Shown: one piece after another, positions 10,945 through 23,437 of the stretch
Layout of the letters: every line of letters begins with the position of its first letter
How positions within the stretch are numbered: position 1 is the stretch's first letter
Source: Crotalaria pallida
Lineage: Eukaryota; Streptophyta; Magnoliopsida; Fabales; Fabaceae
Assembly: GCA_037953625.1 (NCBI GenBank)
Contig: CM075656.1
Coordinates: 88,121,001 to 88,185,000, forward strand
DNA length: 64,000 nt
Direction of reading: 5' to 3'
The notes under the pieces: model-generated
Told to the model about the DNA's origin: nothing
Databases searched by the model: none
The model's input: the letters and a program-made list of their open reading frames with translations, nothing else
Translations under genes and position numbers: made by a program

Positions 10945-13535
10945 ATGAGAGGATGGAGAGGTTTTAGGGAAATTTATCGTGAACTCTGTAGGAGATTAGG
11001 AGAAAATCCCTCTAGTGACAGTGAATCAAGTTCTTCATCCTTTCCTGGGGTTTCTGAAGATTCTGGGAACGAAAGGAGTCCATGCTCGGAAAGCTCCGCG
11101 CCTATCCCTGCTATTCCTCCCCTCAACTCGGGTTCTTCCGAGTTAAAACCATTAACAGTAGAACATCCATTGAATCCTGCCGACGAGGCTAAGTGGTTAT
11201 TAGCCTATAGATTCGCTGAGCGTAGAGCCCAAGTTAGACTTAGCCCCGATCATGATATGGGGGATAAAGAACCTGTAGGAAATCCATCTGAGGTGGGTGG
11301 AAAAAGTTCGGGGCTCGGCATTAGATTTAAAGTAAAAACTCGTGCTATAAAAAATCCTAACGCCGAGCCTTTTTCTTTTTCCCCAGAAATGGTGGAACGC
11401 AGGTGTGTAACCAATCCTGAAGAATATCCTCTGCCGCCTAATCATGCGCAGTACGATGGTGTTTTTGATCGGGAAGTACTGGGGACGAGACCTTCATTGC
11501 TAACAACAAATAGTCTTAATCATCTCCGGCCGATACTGACACCTCCGAGAGCCGACGGAAATACCTCAGATTTCGTATTAAGACCTTTGGGAATCGACGA
11601 TTGGATTTGCTTCGAGGTGCCGGAAAATCGTCAATATTTTTACTTCTATGAAGAAGTAGTAACTAAAGTCGGTATCCGCTTGCCCTTCTCCACCTTCGAG
11701 GTCGAGGTCCTCACTCATTTAGGAATAGCCCCAAGCCAATTGCATCCAAGTGGGTGGGCTTTCGTCCGAGCCTTTCAACAATTCTGCGATGTTGAAAACT
11801 TTGTCGCGTCGGTACGGTCCTTCTTTTGGTTATATGCTCCCCAAGTAAATAAGTTTGGTGATTCCAAGGGTCTTTGGGTGTCCCTAAAGGCTCGGAGGGG
11901 GCATGCCCTTTTCGCCAAGGTGACAGACTCTTGGAAATCTTTCAAACCTCTCTTCTTCCAATACGAGTATACTGGAGCCGAAGTATGTTGGTTCATGGAA
12001 CAGGTTGAAGAAGATGGAGTGATGAAGATCGTGCCTCGGTTTCCGTTGGGTTGGACGACGAACATTTATAACCGAGGATCCTCCTTGTATCAATTCGACT
12101 ATAAGTCGGATTTAACAAAAGCCGAAAGGCGATTATGCGACCACGTTTGGGAGTACCTTCAAGCAAATGGTCAAATTGATTCAAAACGAATTCTGCTGAA
12201 AGATACGCGAGACGAAGTGAAGGCGGAGCTGGGTATTTTTTTTTTGACTAATCCATTTTTCTTGCAGAAGCGATGGGGAAGAAAGCAACCAAAGCCAAGA
12301 AGAGTGAAGCTCGGGCAGCTAGAGTGTCACAGCTAGCAGCACTCAAAGAGTCTGCGTCCGGTTCTCCAATCAAGGGTCAATCTTCTGAGCCGACCCATCC
12401 TGAAAGACCGACCGTTATCCCCAATACCACCCCCACTGTCAGGGTTACTGGTGTTGAACAGGTGATCAGAAAGGGCCGCGTTGTAGATGCGGTGAATATC
12501 GAAGTAGAAGCTCATTCATCTCCCCAAGACGTTCCCGAGCGTCCCCTCAAGAAGACTCGGCTAGATAAAGGAAAAGGTCTCGCTGGAGACTGGTTCAATT
12601 TGAGCAAGTCCAACAAAGGGATTGAAATTCCCGAGGGTAAAGAAGATGCAGCTGCCAAGACGGTGTGGGGTAGGAAGATGTCCGACTCATTCATTGCCAC
12701 CGTTTTTCCTCCTGAAAATGCTGAGGTAATCGAGTCTTGGACCCCTGGGACTTGGGAAAATAATTGTAAAGCGTTGGTGAAAAGCTTCTTACGGGGCGCG
12801 AGCATTTTCCATCACCTTGGTCATCATGGTGATGATGCTTATGCTGGATTGGCTCCCGAGGAAAATAAGAAAAGATATGAAGCCAACGAGCGGGAAGATT
12901 ACTTGGAAATTCAGGTCCAAGGTCTGAATAAAAGGATACAAGAGATGGCGGCTGAAAACGAGAGACTTCAAAAGGTTGCACAAGATTCGGAGGGGGCCAA
13001 AGTTCGGGCCGAGACAACACTTCAAGCTGCCAAGGCACAGATAAAGAGGTCGGAAGAAATTCAGAAAAAAGCTGAGGAGGATGCTGTTGCTCTTCTGGTG
13101 GCTACGGAGAAAGCTCGTTCGGCCGAGCAAGCTGCTGTAGTGGCTCAGGAGCAACATGAGTATGCAAAGGACGAGATACTCAGGCTCCGAGCTTCCTTGG
13201 AGAAGATGAGAGCGAAAGCGCTCAAGCATAAGAAAGCAGCAAAGGAGAATCTGTTCAATTGGGACCATGCAATTGAAGATTCTTTCTATAATACTGCCGA
13301 GCAACTCCGTGTTCTGAATCCCGGGCTTGTGACCAAGGGCGCTGATCCTAATTTTGCTGTGAAAAAAGGTCAAATTGTCGGCCCGAGTGGAGTTCCCATA
13401 GATCTGAATAACTCCGACCTTCCAGACCATTTGGCCGAAGACTCTGAAGGGGAAGGAACCGAGGATGCCGAAGGTGAAGAAGAAGAAGAAGACACATTCA
13501 ATGCTGACAGCATCGTATTTTCCGATTTAGAATAA
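10945..13535 (+). CDS. Antisense additional ORF of the Tat element (gypsy-type transposon protein domain)
   Basis: This gene runs opposite to gag-pol, between integrase and the 3' LTR. Part 1 (10945-12336 open, 463 codons) has a serine-rich N-terminus, then a conserved block with FEVEVLTHLGIAPSQLHP, GWAFVRAFQQFC and FPLGWT. I read this as the domain known as 'putative gypsy type transposon' (Transposase_28). Part 2 (12273-13535, 420 aa) is in another frame. It has a basic start, a long coiled coil (about residues 205-330) and an acidic C-terminus. The parts join in frame if 12233-12267 (GTATTT to TTGCAG, 35 nt) or 12170-12267 (98 nt) is removed. The 98-nt option is nearer normal plant intron size, while the 35-nt donor is stronger but very short. 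Otherwise this is a frameshift. The function is unknown; such antisense genes are known in Tat elements. Confidence 0.75.
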
Positions 13536-14049
13536 TATGATCCTTTTTTTTTATCGCCCCAGTATTGGGTTTTTGTAATCGCCCCAGTAGTGGGTTTGAA
13601 CTTTTTCTATGCTTCTTTGCTCGAAATATTATGAACGTTTATAGTATTCGCAGTCAACTGTTTGCTTCTTTTTATACTTTGTGTTAAGAATTCAAGTGTC
13701 AAGACCTCGGAACTCCAGCGCTTTAGCCAAGGTGGGTTCCTCTATCCACGATGTAAAATGATTTTAATAAACCATGTTTGAATCGGGAGTCTTACTAGAA
13801 TACTTGACGAGTTATAAGCTCTTGTGTGAGCTGTTTATAATCGTTCGCGTCATACACGGTGGCTAATCGAATATGAGGAAAAGTACGTAATACAATGAAT
13901 TCAGTAACAGTCTTTTTATTAATCAGAAGCATAAAGTACAATGGGCTCGGAGTTCTACCGAGCGTACACCATCATTAAACAAAAATGGATAAAACTAACA
14001 ATTCTAACAAGAATAAATGAAACTATGAAACTATAACGAAAGAAAGATT
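13536..14049. other. Tat noncoding region between the antisense gene and pol 3' ends
   Basis: The plus-strand gene and minus-strand pol converge here. There is a short repeat of ATCGCCCCAGTA(T/G)TGGGTTT at about 13553 and 13579. No coding sequence is seen, and it probably holds both polyadenylation regions. Confidence 0.6.
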
Positions 14050-15057
14050 CTAACTGTAATATCCTTTGAGCTTCGCCACATTCCATGAGTTGTTGATAGG
14101 AGCTCCCGAGAGAGTTTCAAGTTTGTAGGCTCCTGTCCCGGTTTTGAATGTGACTCGGTATGGCCCTTCCCAGCTTTGGGCCAGTTTTCCGTCCTTCGCA
14201 TTCTTAAGACCAATATCCGCCCTTCTCAAGACAAGGTCACCTACCTCGAACTCTCTGGGGTTAACCGAGCGATTATATCCCTTCGCCTGCATCCTTTTAG
14301 CGTGCTTTTCTCGCTCGGCAGCCAAGTCCCTACCCTCCTCCGACAAAACAAGATCCTCACACAGCAAAGTGTTGTTTAGAGGATTTGGCTGCTGCATAGC
14401 TCGGAAAGAAGGGATAATTTTTTCAATGGGGATGACTGCGTCGCAACTGTAAGTGAGCCGATAGGGCGTTTCCCCTGTTGAAGTTTGGATGGTGGTGCGA
14501 TACGACCAAAGTACCTCGTGCAAGTTTTCCACCCAATTTCCTTTTGCTCCTTCAAGTCTCCTCTTGATTCCCTGAATGATGGACCTGTTCACTGATTCCA
14601 CCTGACCGTTGGTTTGAGGGTGTTCCACCGAGGAGGAGTAGTGCTTAACCCCCAATGCACTGACCAAATCTTGGAACGCCCTTGCTGCAAACTGGGTTCC
14701 ATTGTCGGTTACCAATATCTGTGGCACCCCAAATCGAGCCACAACTTGCCTCTCAAAAAACTTTTGCACCTTTGCCGAGGATATGGTTGCCAAAGGCTCG
14801 GCCTCAACCCACTTTGTAAAATAGTCTATGGCCACGATCACCCACTTCAACTGTCCTGGTGCGGTCGGGAACTGCCCAATCAAATCCATTCCCCATTGGT
14901 AAAAGGGATAGGGAGATGAAAGAGAATGAAGTTCCTCGGCTGGTTTTTGATAAACATCACTGTGAAATTGGCATTTATCACACCTTTTCACATGGTCTAT
15001 CGCATCTTGTTGAAGGGTAGGCCAGTAGTATCCTGCCCTTAGGGCTTTTCTAGCCAG
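14050..15057 (-). pseudogene. Tat integrase part of pol, cut off by a nonsense codon
   Basis: In the same frame as the upstream gag-pol, this segment continues after a TGA at 15058-15060. The zinc-binding segment spans the stop (NIGG before it, CDKCQ after it). The catalytic triad is visible: D in GMDLIGQF, D in LVTDNGTQF and E in NGQVESVNR, with typical spacing. A C-terminal domain with the GDLVLR and WEGPYRV motifs follows, and there is no chromodomain. The product would join the integrated copy to host DNA. One base change separates it from an open frame, so this is a recent lesion, or read-through at a TGA. The frame ends at 14050. Confidence 0.85.
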
Positions 15058-18000
15058 TCACTTCCCTCCAATGTTCTGGCTGCCTATTCCTCCATGAACT
15101 TCTTCTAGTGCCAGCTTTGCTTCGGCGGGGTCGAGACACCTGAGCATTGGACCGTTGACCCCTCGGCGAAAGAGTACTCCCTCGGCGAGTGCAAATTGAG
15201 ATGCCTTCCTGACAAGTTTCCTAGCTTCCACCAAGTCGGTCGGCAAGGTCCCTTGTTCCAAATAGCTTGCAATTGGGCTAATCCAGCTTGAATCCAGTGA
15301 TATGGAGAGGACAACGCTAGGTCCATGCACCATTTCCTGAATTAAACTCTTGTTGTTTTCAGAGTTTTTTGTTGAGGCGAGTTTGGAAAGAATATCCGTT
15401 CGGCTATTGCTTTCCCTCGGTATGTGACAGATTTCGACTTTCACAAATTCAGATGACAAGAATCTTACTTTTTCCAAGTATTTTTGAAGGATTGGCTCCT
15501 TCGCCTGATATTCACCCTTGACCTGTGATACCACCAATTGGGAGTCGTAGAGAATTTTCACCTCTCGGGCTCCCACTTCTTTTGCCATCCTCAATCCCGC
15601 CAAAACAGCTTCATACTCCGCCTGATTGTTGGATGTTGAAAATCCGAACTTCAAGGAGTATTCAAGGGTGACTCCCTCGGAGTTCTCCAGAATTATTCCT
15701 GCTCCTGCCCCCATCTTATTGCTCGATCCATCCACATAGATGTTCCAATCCGAGTTTGAGCTCGTCAATGGCTCAGTGAACTCGTTAAGGAAATCAGCCA
15801 AGGCCTGAGACTTCATCGCCTTTCTTGGTTCGAAAGTTATTTCAAACTCAGAAAGCTCGATAGCCCACGTCACCATCCTTCCAGCCAAATCAGGTTTCTG
15901 CAATATTTGTCGGATCGGTTGAGCCGTTCTGACCGTGATGCGGTGGCTGTGGAAATATTGGCGCAGTCGCCTGGCAGTTATTACTAAACAGAAGGCTAAT
16001 TTCTCCACTTTTTGATATCTGATTTCCGGTCCCTGGAGAGCTCGACTCACAAAATAAATCGGAGACTCTTTACCTGATTCCTCCCGTACCAAAACCGAAC
16101 TTACCACCGAATCTCCAACCGACAAATAAAGGAAAAGAGTTTCGCCATGGCTCGGACTAGACAAAATGGGAGGCGATGCCAAATAATGTTTAAGGTCAGT
16201 AAATGCCTTTTCACATTCTTCATCCCATTTAAACATCTCCTCCTTCTCTTTCCTCAGCAGCTTGTACCATGGAAGGGCCTTTCTAGCTGACTGAGACAGA
16301 AACCTTGAAAGAGCTGCGACCCGACCTGTTAGCTGCTGAACCCCTTTGATGTTCGAGGGACTTCTCATCTCCAAAATGGCTCTGCACTTGTCCGGATTAG
16401 CCTCTATTCCACGCTCTGTAAGCATAAACCCGAGGAATGATCCTGCCGGAACTCCGAATGTGCATTTTTCCGGGTTCAGCCTCATATCAAACTGTCTCAC
16501 CCTTCCTAAGATTTCTTTCAAGTCTTTTGCATGATCTTCCTCTTTTAAACTTTTCGCAATCATATCGTCTATATAAATCTCCATCCTCGGCCCAATCAGA
16601 GAACCAAAAACCTTGTTCATCATGCGTTGGTAAGTTGCCCCAGCATTCTTCAATCCGAACGACATAACATTATAGCAATAAGTAGCGTTTTCTGTGATAA
16701 ACGAGGTTTTTACCTGGTCCGGGGGATACATTGGGATCTGATTATATCCCGAGTAAGCATCCATAAAGGACAACCTTTGATAGCCAGCCGAACTATCCAC
16801 CAATTTATCGATGCATGGTAGTGGGAACTGATCCTTCGGGCACATCTTGTTCAGAGCTGTGTAGTCCACGCACATCCTCCATTTCCCATTGGACTTCTTG
16901 ACTAGCATAGGATTGGCCAACCAATCAGTGTATACCACCTCTCTAATAAATCCAGCTTCTAAAAGCTCAGCTACCTTCTCATCAGTCGCTTGCGCTTTCT
17001 CAGTTCCGACCCTTCTCTTCTTCTGACATACTGGCTTGGCGCCAGGATATACACTCAACTTGTGGCAGATGAAGTTAGGATCGATTCCCGGCATGTCTGC
17101 TGAGGTCCATGCAAACAAATCCTTGTTTTCAATTAGAAGTTCAGTAAGCTCTTTTTCTAGCTTTTCCGACAGGCCAACCCCTATCTTGACGTAGTGAGAT
17201 GGCTCGGGGCCGAGGATTACTTTTTTAAAGTTCCCTTGCGGAGTTGGTCGAATTTCATCCTCTTCTCTGACGTCAAGATCGGCCAAGTTGACGCTTCCTT
17301 TGTTCAATGGTTCCTTCATAATTTTCTCATCATCTAGTTTCAGCTTTGCCAAACTGATGTTATAGCATTTTCGGGCCAACTCCTGATCAGACCGTACTGT
17401 TACTACCTTGTCATCCGACCTTGGAAACTTCATGGCCAAATGCACTGTCGAAACGACGGCACCGAAAGATTGGAGTGTTGTTCTTCCGAAGATAGCGTTA
17501 TAGGCCGAGGGAGCTTGGACAACGAGCCACTTTACCATTTCAGTTCGGGCAGAAGGTGGTTCACCCATTGTCACTGGGAGGTTGATATGGCCTAATGGAA
17601 CGATTGAGTGTCCCGTGAAGCCGATCAAGCTTCCCTCGAATGGAGTAAGATCCGACCTTTTCAACTTCAATTTCTCAAACAGATCAAGGAACATGATGTC
17701 CGCTGAACTCCCTTGATCAACGAGAATTCTTCTGACTTCATAGTTGCCCATCCGAACTGTGACGACCATTGGATCATTATGGTCTTGCAGGATGTCTTCA
17801 AAGTCTTCATCACTAAAACTGATTACAACGTTCTTCTTTCTCGGTTTCTGAATCGGTCGGCTTGCCACCGAAAGAACTTGCCCCACGTATTTCTTGCGGT
17901 CACACTTCTTTTCCCCACCACCAGCAAATCCTCCAGCAATAGTACCGATAAGAAAGTCATTTGCTTTCTTGGATTGTTGTATTGGGGCTCCGCTTGCAGG

Positions 18001-19715
18001 TGGTGAAGGACTTTTATTCCTCTTCTGTTCGGTTTTGGGAGGCGAGGGGCTCTTCCTTCTAGATCGCTTGCTCAAGGCTTCCCCGATGTAATGCTGAAGC
18101 TTGCCATCCCTTACCATCTCTTCAATTAGATCTTTCAGTTGGATACATTGGTCGGTGGTATGCCCCCATCCACCATGGTGATCGCAATACTTCGATTTAT
18201 CCTTTTGGGCCGCCTTTCTTAAGGCTGGTGGCCGAGTAATATTGCGCATTTCAGTATGCATGGTCTCACGAAAGATTTGACTCCTCGGGACCGTTAATTG
18301 AGTGTATTCCTCGTACTTGCCTTTGGGAGGCAGTTTATCACCTCTTTCTTGTTCCCTCTTGTCTTTCCTTCCTCTTTCCCGAAAACGATCATTCTGACGA
18401 GCCTCGTTTTGGCGAGGCCGTTGCTCCTGTTGTCCTTCAGTACCCCTTGCCGCAGTGCTTATCCTTCGGAACTCCTCTAGGTTGACATATTTCCTGGACC
18501 TTTCTCTAAGTTCTGCCATGTTATGAGGTGGTTCCCCGATCAAACAATCTTTGAAATCTCCGTCCAACAATCCCTGAGTAAGTAGGAGAACGGATACTCC
18601 CGACTGTAAACCAGATATGCCACTGGCCTCTTGTTGATACCGAGCCAGGTAGTCGCGTAAAGACTCGCCAGGTCTTTGTGCGACTCCAGCTAAAGAATGA
18701 TCCGACTTGGGCTGTGACATGCTCGCTGTATATCGATTGAGGAAAACCCTCCGAAGCTCGGCCCAAGAACTGATGGAATTTGCCGGTAGGGAATTGAACC
18801 ATCTCAGCGGCGCCGGGCCTAGCGTCATTGAGAAAGCTCGGCATTTCATTTCATCTTCTCCTCCATAAAACATCATGGAAGACTCATAAGATGCAATGTG
18901 ATCCATCGGGTCAGTCGTCCCATTATAGCGAGAGACGTTCTGATGGCCCATGAAAGCTTGTGGAGTCCGAAATGCCATGATTGCGGCTGTGAACGGGTGT
19001 CCCGGATGCGGTTCAGCAACAGCAGGTTCGGCAGCCTCATTCGAAGTAAGGGGTGGAGGCAAGGGAAGGTTACTTGGGTTGCCAAGGGCCATGCGAGTGC
19101 TTTGTTCGGCAAGCCTAGCCATGCTTTGCTGCTGTAAAGTCGCGATAGCTTGGTTTTGCTTTTCGATTAATGAAGTTTGAGTCCTCAGAATTTCCATAAT
19201 TGACTCTTCTCTTCTCCTAGCCGAGGAGGTCGTCATGTAAGATCTTCCCTGAGACTCGGAACGTTCACCACCCTGAAGTGTTCCGAAGCGTCCTCTAGGA
19301 AATTGCGGTACTCCCCTAAACAAGGGTATTTCTCTACCAGACCGCTCGGTTCGGGAGTTTTCTCGAACATGACGTTCAGCTCGTCGCTCCTCCCCAGTTC
19401 GGGATCCAGCAGGGGCTCTTCTAGACTGGTGTGGTCCAGAATCCGCAGTGTCACGCCATTCCGACACATGACCATTAGAAACACGGCGTGGCTGAGATCG
19501 TCGTTCATGACCCTCCATAGCCGGAATGACGGCGGCTTGCGGTTGGACCTGAGGAACAGGCGGATCAGCAGGGTGGACCACTGGAGGAACTTGGGGGTTC
19601 TCAACCTGATTACCCTCAGGGGGAGCCAGTCTGTCCCTAACATTCCTGCCAGCAGCATTCCTAGGTCTGGCGTTCTTTGGTGGTCTTCCTCTAAGGCGAC
19701 GGCGGAGATCACCTC
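15058..19715 (-). pseudogene. Tat gag-protease-RT-RNase H polyprotein, 5' end split by Athila
   Basis: One long open frame of about 1550 codons. Residue numbers count from an ATG at 19749 that lies in the inserted LTR. Gag is at about 255-400 (WFNSLPANSISSW), with a zinc-knuckle-like CDHHGGWGHTTDQC at about 522. Protease is near 678 with an altered active site (VDQGSS, where D-T/S-G is usual). The RT YIDD box is near 1058, the first RNase H about 1200-1290 (degenerate), and the second, archaeal-type RNase H about 1333-1460 (YVDGSSNK, NQAEYEA). The frame ends at a TGA at 15058-15060. The true gag start is the ATG at 31457-31455: 12 codons lie right of Athila and continue at 19710 in the same phase, so the split is exact. 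The first 11 or so residues of the frame as it stands come from the Athila LTR. Confidence 0.9.
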
Positions 19716-20834
19716 TGATGAGCATTTTATTTTCCATTTTTCCTTGCATTATTTTACTCCTATTATTGATACTTGTTGCCTATTTGACATTGTTTAGCTT
19801 GATTTAGTGATTTAGAGTTTATTGGACTATTATTCTGAATATTGTTTAATTTGGGATTATTTAGCCTAATTAATTCAATTTCTATTTTCAGGTCATATTT
19901 GGCACAAGGGCTTTTTGGACATTTTGGGAATGAAGATTTAATTTTGGAAGAGAAGATATATGATGAAGTGAAGATTGTAATCTATCTTTAGGATTAGTTG
20001 AGATTTAGTTATATCTTTTAAGATTTAGATTTTATCTATAAGATATTTTTAGATTTAATTTAGAGATAAGCTTTCCTTAGGATTTGGGCCCATGATTTAG
20101 GCCCGTTTTGTGATTTAAAAAGCCAAATTCGTGTAAACCCTAGGAGAGACCTTCCATTCACGTTTTTTACATTCTCTCTCATAGAGAAGGCTTAGTTTTG
20201 CTCTCCAAGCTTGTGGAGGCTGCTAGGGTTTCTCTCTCTTCTCTTTTCTACACGTTTTTGGTATTTTTCTTCATGGAAGGCTAAACTCTTAGGTTAAATC
20301 CCTTTGGTAATGTATCACATACTCTTGAGGTTTTATTCTTAATGCCATTTCGTTTTTATTCACTGTTTTCATGCTTATTGATATGTTATGGTTCGCTTAG
20401 TTCCATTCTATAGAGATAATCCATGTGTATGAATGCTTAATTTATGCAAACTCGTAAAAACTCCATGCTTTGGCTTTTAATGCTTAATTAGAGGTTTGGG
20501 TTTTGGGGTGAGAATTGAATTTTCGCTTAGTATTTAATTCTCACGAGTTGGACAGTGAAGAGGAAAGAAATTGATCTTTTGTGACCGATGATAGAGTTGT
20601 GAACGCGAGTCAAAGGGGTTTATCCGCTTTTCTTTATCTGTTTCTTCGTTTTGATTTAATTCTGTTTTGATTTCAATTATTCAATATTCAATACAAAAAA
20701 AACCCCCTGTTTTCTATGCATACTATGTGTTCGACCTTTTGCTTGATAAGATATTCCTTGGGAGACGACCTAGGAGTCACTTCCTAGTACTATACTTAAA
20801 CTGTTTTTATTTGTATCGGGTACGGCCTCAATCA
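19716..20834 (+). repeat. Athila 5' LTR
   Basis: 1119 bp, the same length as 30303-31421. It ends two bases before the primer-binding site. The GGTTTCTCTCTCTTCTC stretch at about 20226 lies in the likely transcribed part, and a GGGCCCATGATTTAGGCCC palindrome is at about 20087. Confidence 0.92.
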
Positions 20835-20836
20835 AA

Positions 20837-20856
20837 TTTGGCGCCGTTGCCGGGGA
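20837..20856 (+). promoter_or_regulatory. Athila primer-binding site (Asp-tRNA type)
   Basis: TTTGGCGCCGTTGCCGGGGA follows the LTR after two bases. It would pair with the 3' end of a tRNA, classically tRNA-Asp in this lineage, to prime reverse transcription. Confidence 0.88.
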
Positions 20857-21556
20857 TTATCGGTTCTTGCCAAAGGTCATTAGTAGTTAGTTAGTGTCGT
20901 AGTTAGTATAGTTATTATAGTGTGTCGTGTCTGATTTAGGGTCTAGTAGTCAATTCTGATAACCGGTTGAAGTTGCACTGTTTGCTGTTTTGCTATTTTG
21001 TTGCAATTAGTGTATTTGATTGATTCTGTGGTTGCTAGTTCACATAGTTGTGGGTGGAATTTTTGCACGAAAATTTATATCCACACTACTTTTATCATAT
21101 AAAAAGGTTTTGAGGCACCACGATCACTCAGATCATCACTGGTTGTGAGTTCCAGAAAAATTTTCCAAGTTTTAGCAGCACTTTCTTCAAATCGTCGCAA
21201 CTTTTGACCCGTAACTCGGAATTTGACGAATTTTATATCAAATCGAAGGGAATTTTCTGAATAATCTGATTTTTCTCACTTTGTTAGAAAACTCCTTCGT
21301 CTGGATCCTGAAAAAGCCGTTTTACTATTTCTTTTTTATTTTACAAGTTTTATTTTCTTAGTTTTTGGTCTCTGATTTAATTTTTTGACTTGGTTCCCTT
21401 TTGAATTTTTTCCTCAAACTTTTTGTGGTATGTTTTCATGATTTTAGGGTGCTGAAAAAAATAAAAAAAAAATTTTAAAAAATAAAAAAATTTTGTTGCC
21501 TATTTTGGTCATGTATATTAGTGACAGTTTGCTATGCTACATGGTGTTCTGTTCAG
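20857..21556 (+). other. Athila 5' untranslated leader
   Basis: AT-rich leader without long frames, with poly-A/T runs around 21430-21490. It continued straight into the gag start before the solo LTR inserted. Confidence 0.7.
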
Positions 21557-21561
21557 TACAT

Positions 21562-23158
21562 TGTTAGTTCCATGATGAACATGATGAATGTTTTGATAAT
21601 GACAAAGTGTTTTTGAACAAGCTACAAGTGTTGATCAAGTTTCAAGCTCAACAAGCAACAACAAACATCAAATGAAGAAGAGAGAAAGCAAGCTCATGAA
21701 GACCTAAGTTTGAGTGTTTTTGTATTTCTTTTATCTTTTGCCTCTCAAGCTTCATAGGTTTTTTTATTTGGGTAGATTATTATAGAGGGTAGTGAATCTC
21801 ATTCATAAGTCATGATTAAATCATAATTTGAGTTTTCACTTAACCTAGAATCAATAGGTGGCTTAAAGGTTTTAAAGGAAAGGTTGGATTTTGAGAAAAC
21901 AAGTTTTGAATATGTGCAGTACCAACTTAATCGATTAAGTGATAACTTAATCGAGTACTACTCGAGTACATGACTTGCTTAATCGATTAAGTACTGCTGA
22001 ACTGATTTTTAAAATACGTTTTTGACTTCTCAAAATCAGTTTTTAAGTGCTACAATTTTTGGGTATTCTATATAAACCTTTTCCTAACCTTTGTGAACAT
22101 ACTCTATCATTTTGATATTCATTTTTACAAAGAATCAAGCCACTCTATTCTCTCTCATTTTTCTAAAGATCAAAGTTCTCATATTTTCATATTCTTTGAT
22201 CAAGAACCTTTGAATCTCTTATGGTGAATTGTCATAACTCTTGATTGAGATTCATAGGATTATTTTGTGTTTTCTATCGTGTTGTAATCTTTGCAAGAAG
22301 GCAAGCCACTACAACAAACAAGAAGTCTTGGTGTGTCGATTTTATCATCAAGCAAGTGCATTCTTATTGAAGAAGAAGAAGAAGTCTTGGTTGTGAATCA
22401 AGCAAGTGAAGCCTTGGTGTGTGGTTTATCATCAAGCAATTGAAGACTTGTTGTGTCGATTATCAACAAGGGGTAGAGGTTAGATTAGAGAGAAGATCAA
22501 TAGGATTACAAGGCAAGGGTGTCGGTTATCTCTTGTAAGCTAGCAAGAAGGGAGTCTTGTGAGGCAATCACTTGTAATTTGAGAACTCTAATTCCTCATA
22601 GTGAAGAATCTCTCTTGGTTGAAGAGGGGACTGGATGTAGCTTTCAAGTGGATGAAAGTGAACCAGGATAAATCACTGTGTCGTATCTCTAAACCCTTAC
22701 TCTTTATATTCAAGTCATTTGATTGCGTTCTTGGTTGAAAACCTAGAAAGATTGATTTTCATAATTGATTGAATTGAATCTTTAATTGTTCAAATTGATA
22801 AAGGGAAAATCATTTTCATAACTAGGTTAATCAATAAGAATATAGGTGTTAATCATTTCCGCTGAATCTCTGATCTTGCATGTGAATTGATTGATTTTCG
22901 TATTCGAATGAAAATTGATTTTTCTGTTTTCTGTCATATTTAATCGATTAAGTTCAAGTTTAATCGAGTACTACTCGAGTACACGACTTGCTTAATCGAT
23001 TAAGTACTGTAGAATTTGTAAAAATCATTTGTTTTGATTGTTTCGATTTGTTTCGTTCGAAAATCTTTCAAGGTAGCTTCAACACCTATTCAACCCCCCC
23101 TTCTAGGTGTATTCCTAGGGTTCCTAAGTCTCTCCAACCACCAATTGCGATTTCCTCA
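21562..23158 (+). mobile_element. Solo LTR of a Sirevirus-like copia element
   Basis: The block starts TGTTAGTTCC, ends CCTCA and is flanked by TACAT (21557-21561 and 23159-23163). The length (1597 bp) matches the Sirevirus LTRs in this window (1586 and 1566 bp). It shares their layout: an early TTTTGATAATGACAA-like word, palindromic clusters in the first and last thirds, and a C7 run followed by TTCTAG near the end. It holds two CTTAATCGATTAAG/ACTCGAGT clusters (about 21925-22000 and 22940-23010) and a degenerate minisatellite at 22320-22475. No internal region remains, as expected after recombination between two LTRs. Confidence 0.82.
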
Positions 23159-23161
23159 TAC

Positions 23162-23437
23162 ATGACTAGGGGCAACCCAAGCTACTTGCATCCATATAAC
23201 CCTGATAGAACTTATCACAGACTAGTTAGACAAAATAGGAACCAGTCCATAGGTAGTGAGTCTATTGAGTCTTTACATAGTGAGTCTGCTTCTTTTTCTT
23301 CTATTCCTATAAATTCTGATTCTTATTCTGATTATTCTGAAAATATGGCTCAACCTCCACCACGTGAGAGGACATTGAGGGAGCTGGCTGCACCTGATTT
23401 CACTATTGAAAAATTTGTGCATCCAGTATCCCGATGA
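23162..23437 (+). pseudogene. Athila gag N-terminus, then a frameshift
   Basis: The ATG at 23162 lies partly in the target duplication of the solo LTR. The frame encodes a basic, then serine-rich N-terminus and reaches APDFTIEKF, where gag homology moves to the next frame. A 1-nt change near 23413-23418, beside an A/T homopolymer, explains this. The frame runs on to a stop at 23435-23437 without homology. Confidence 0.75.

Noticed and set aside
12789..13430. 213-codon minus-strand frame opposite the antisense Tat gene
   Set aside because: It mirrors the coiled-coil coding strand; its leucine/serine-rich composition is what antisense of E/K/A-rich codons gives.
20667..20894. Open frame at the end of the Athila 5' LTR
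   Set aside because: Covers the LTR end and primer-binding site; no protein signature.
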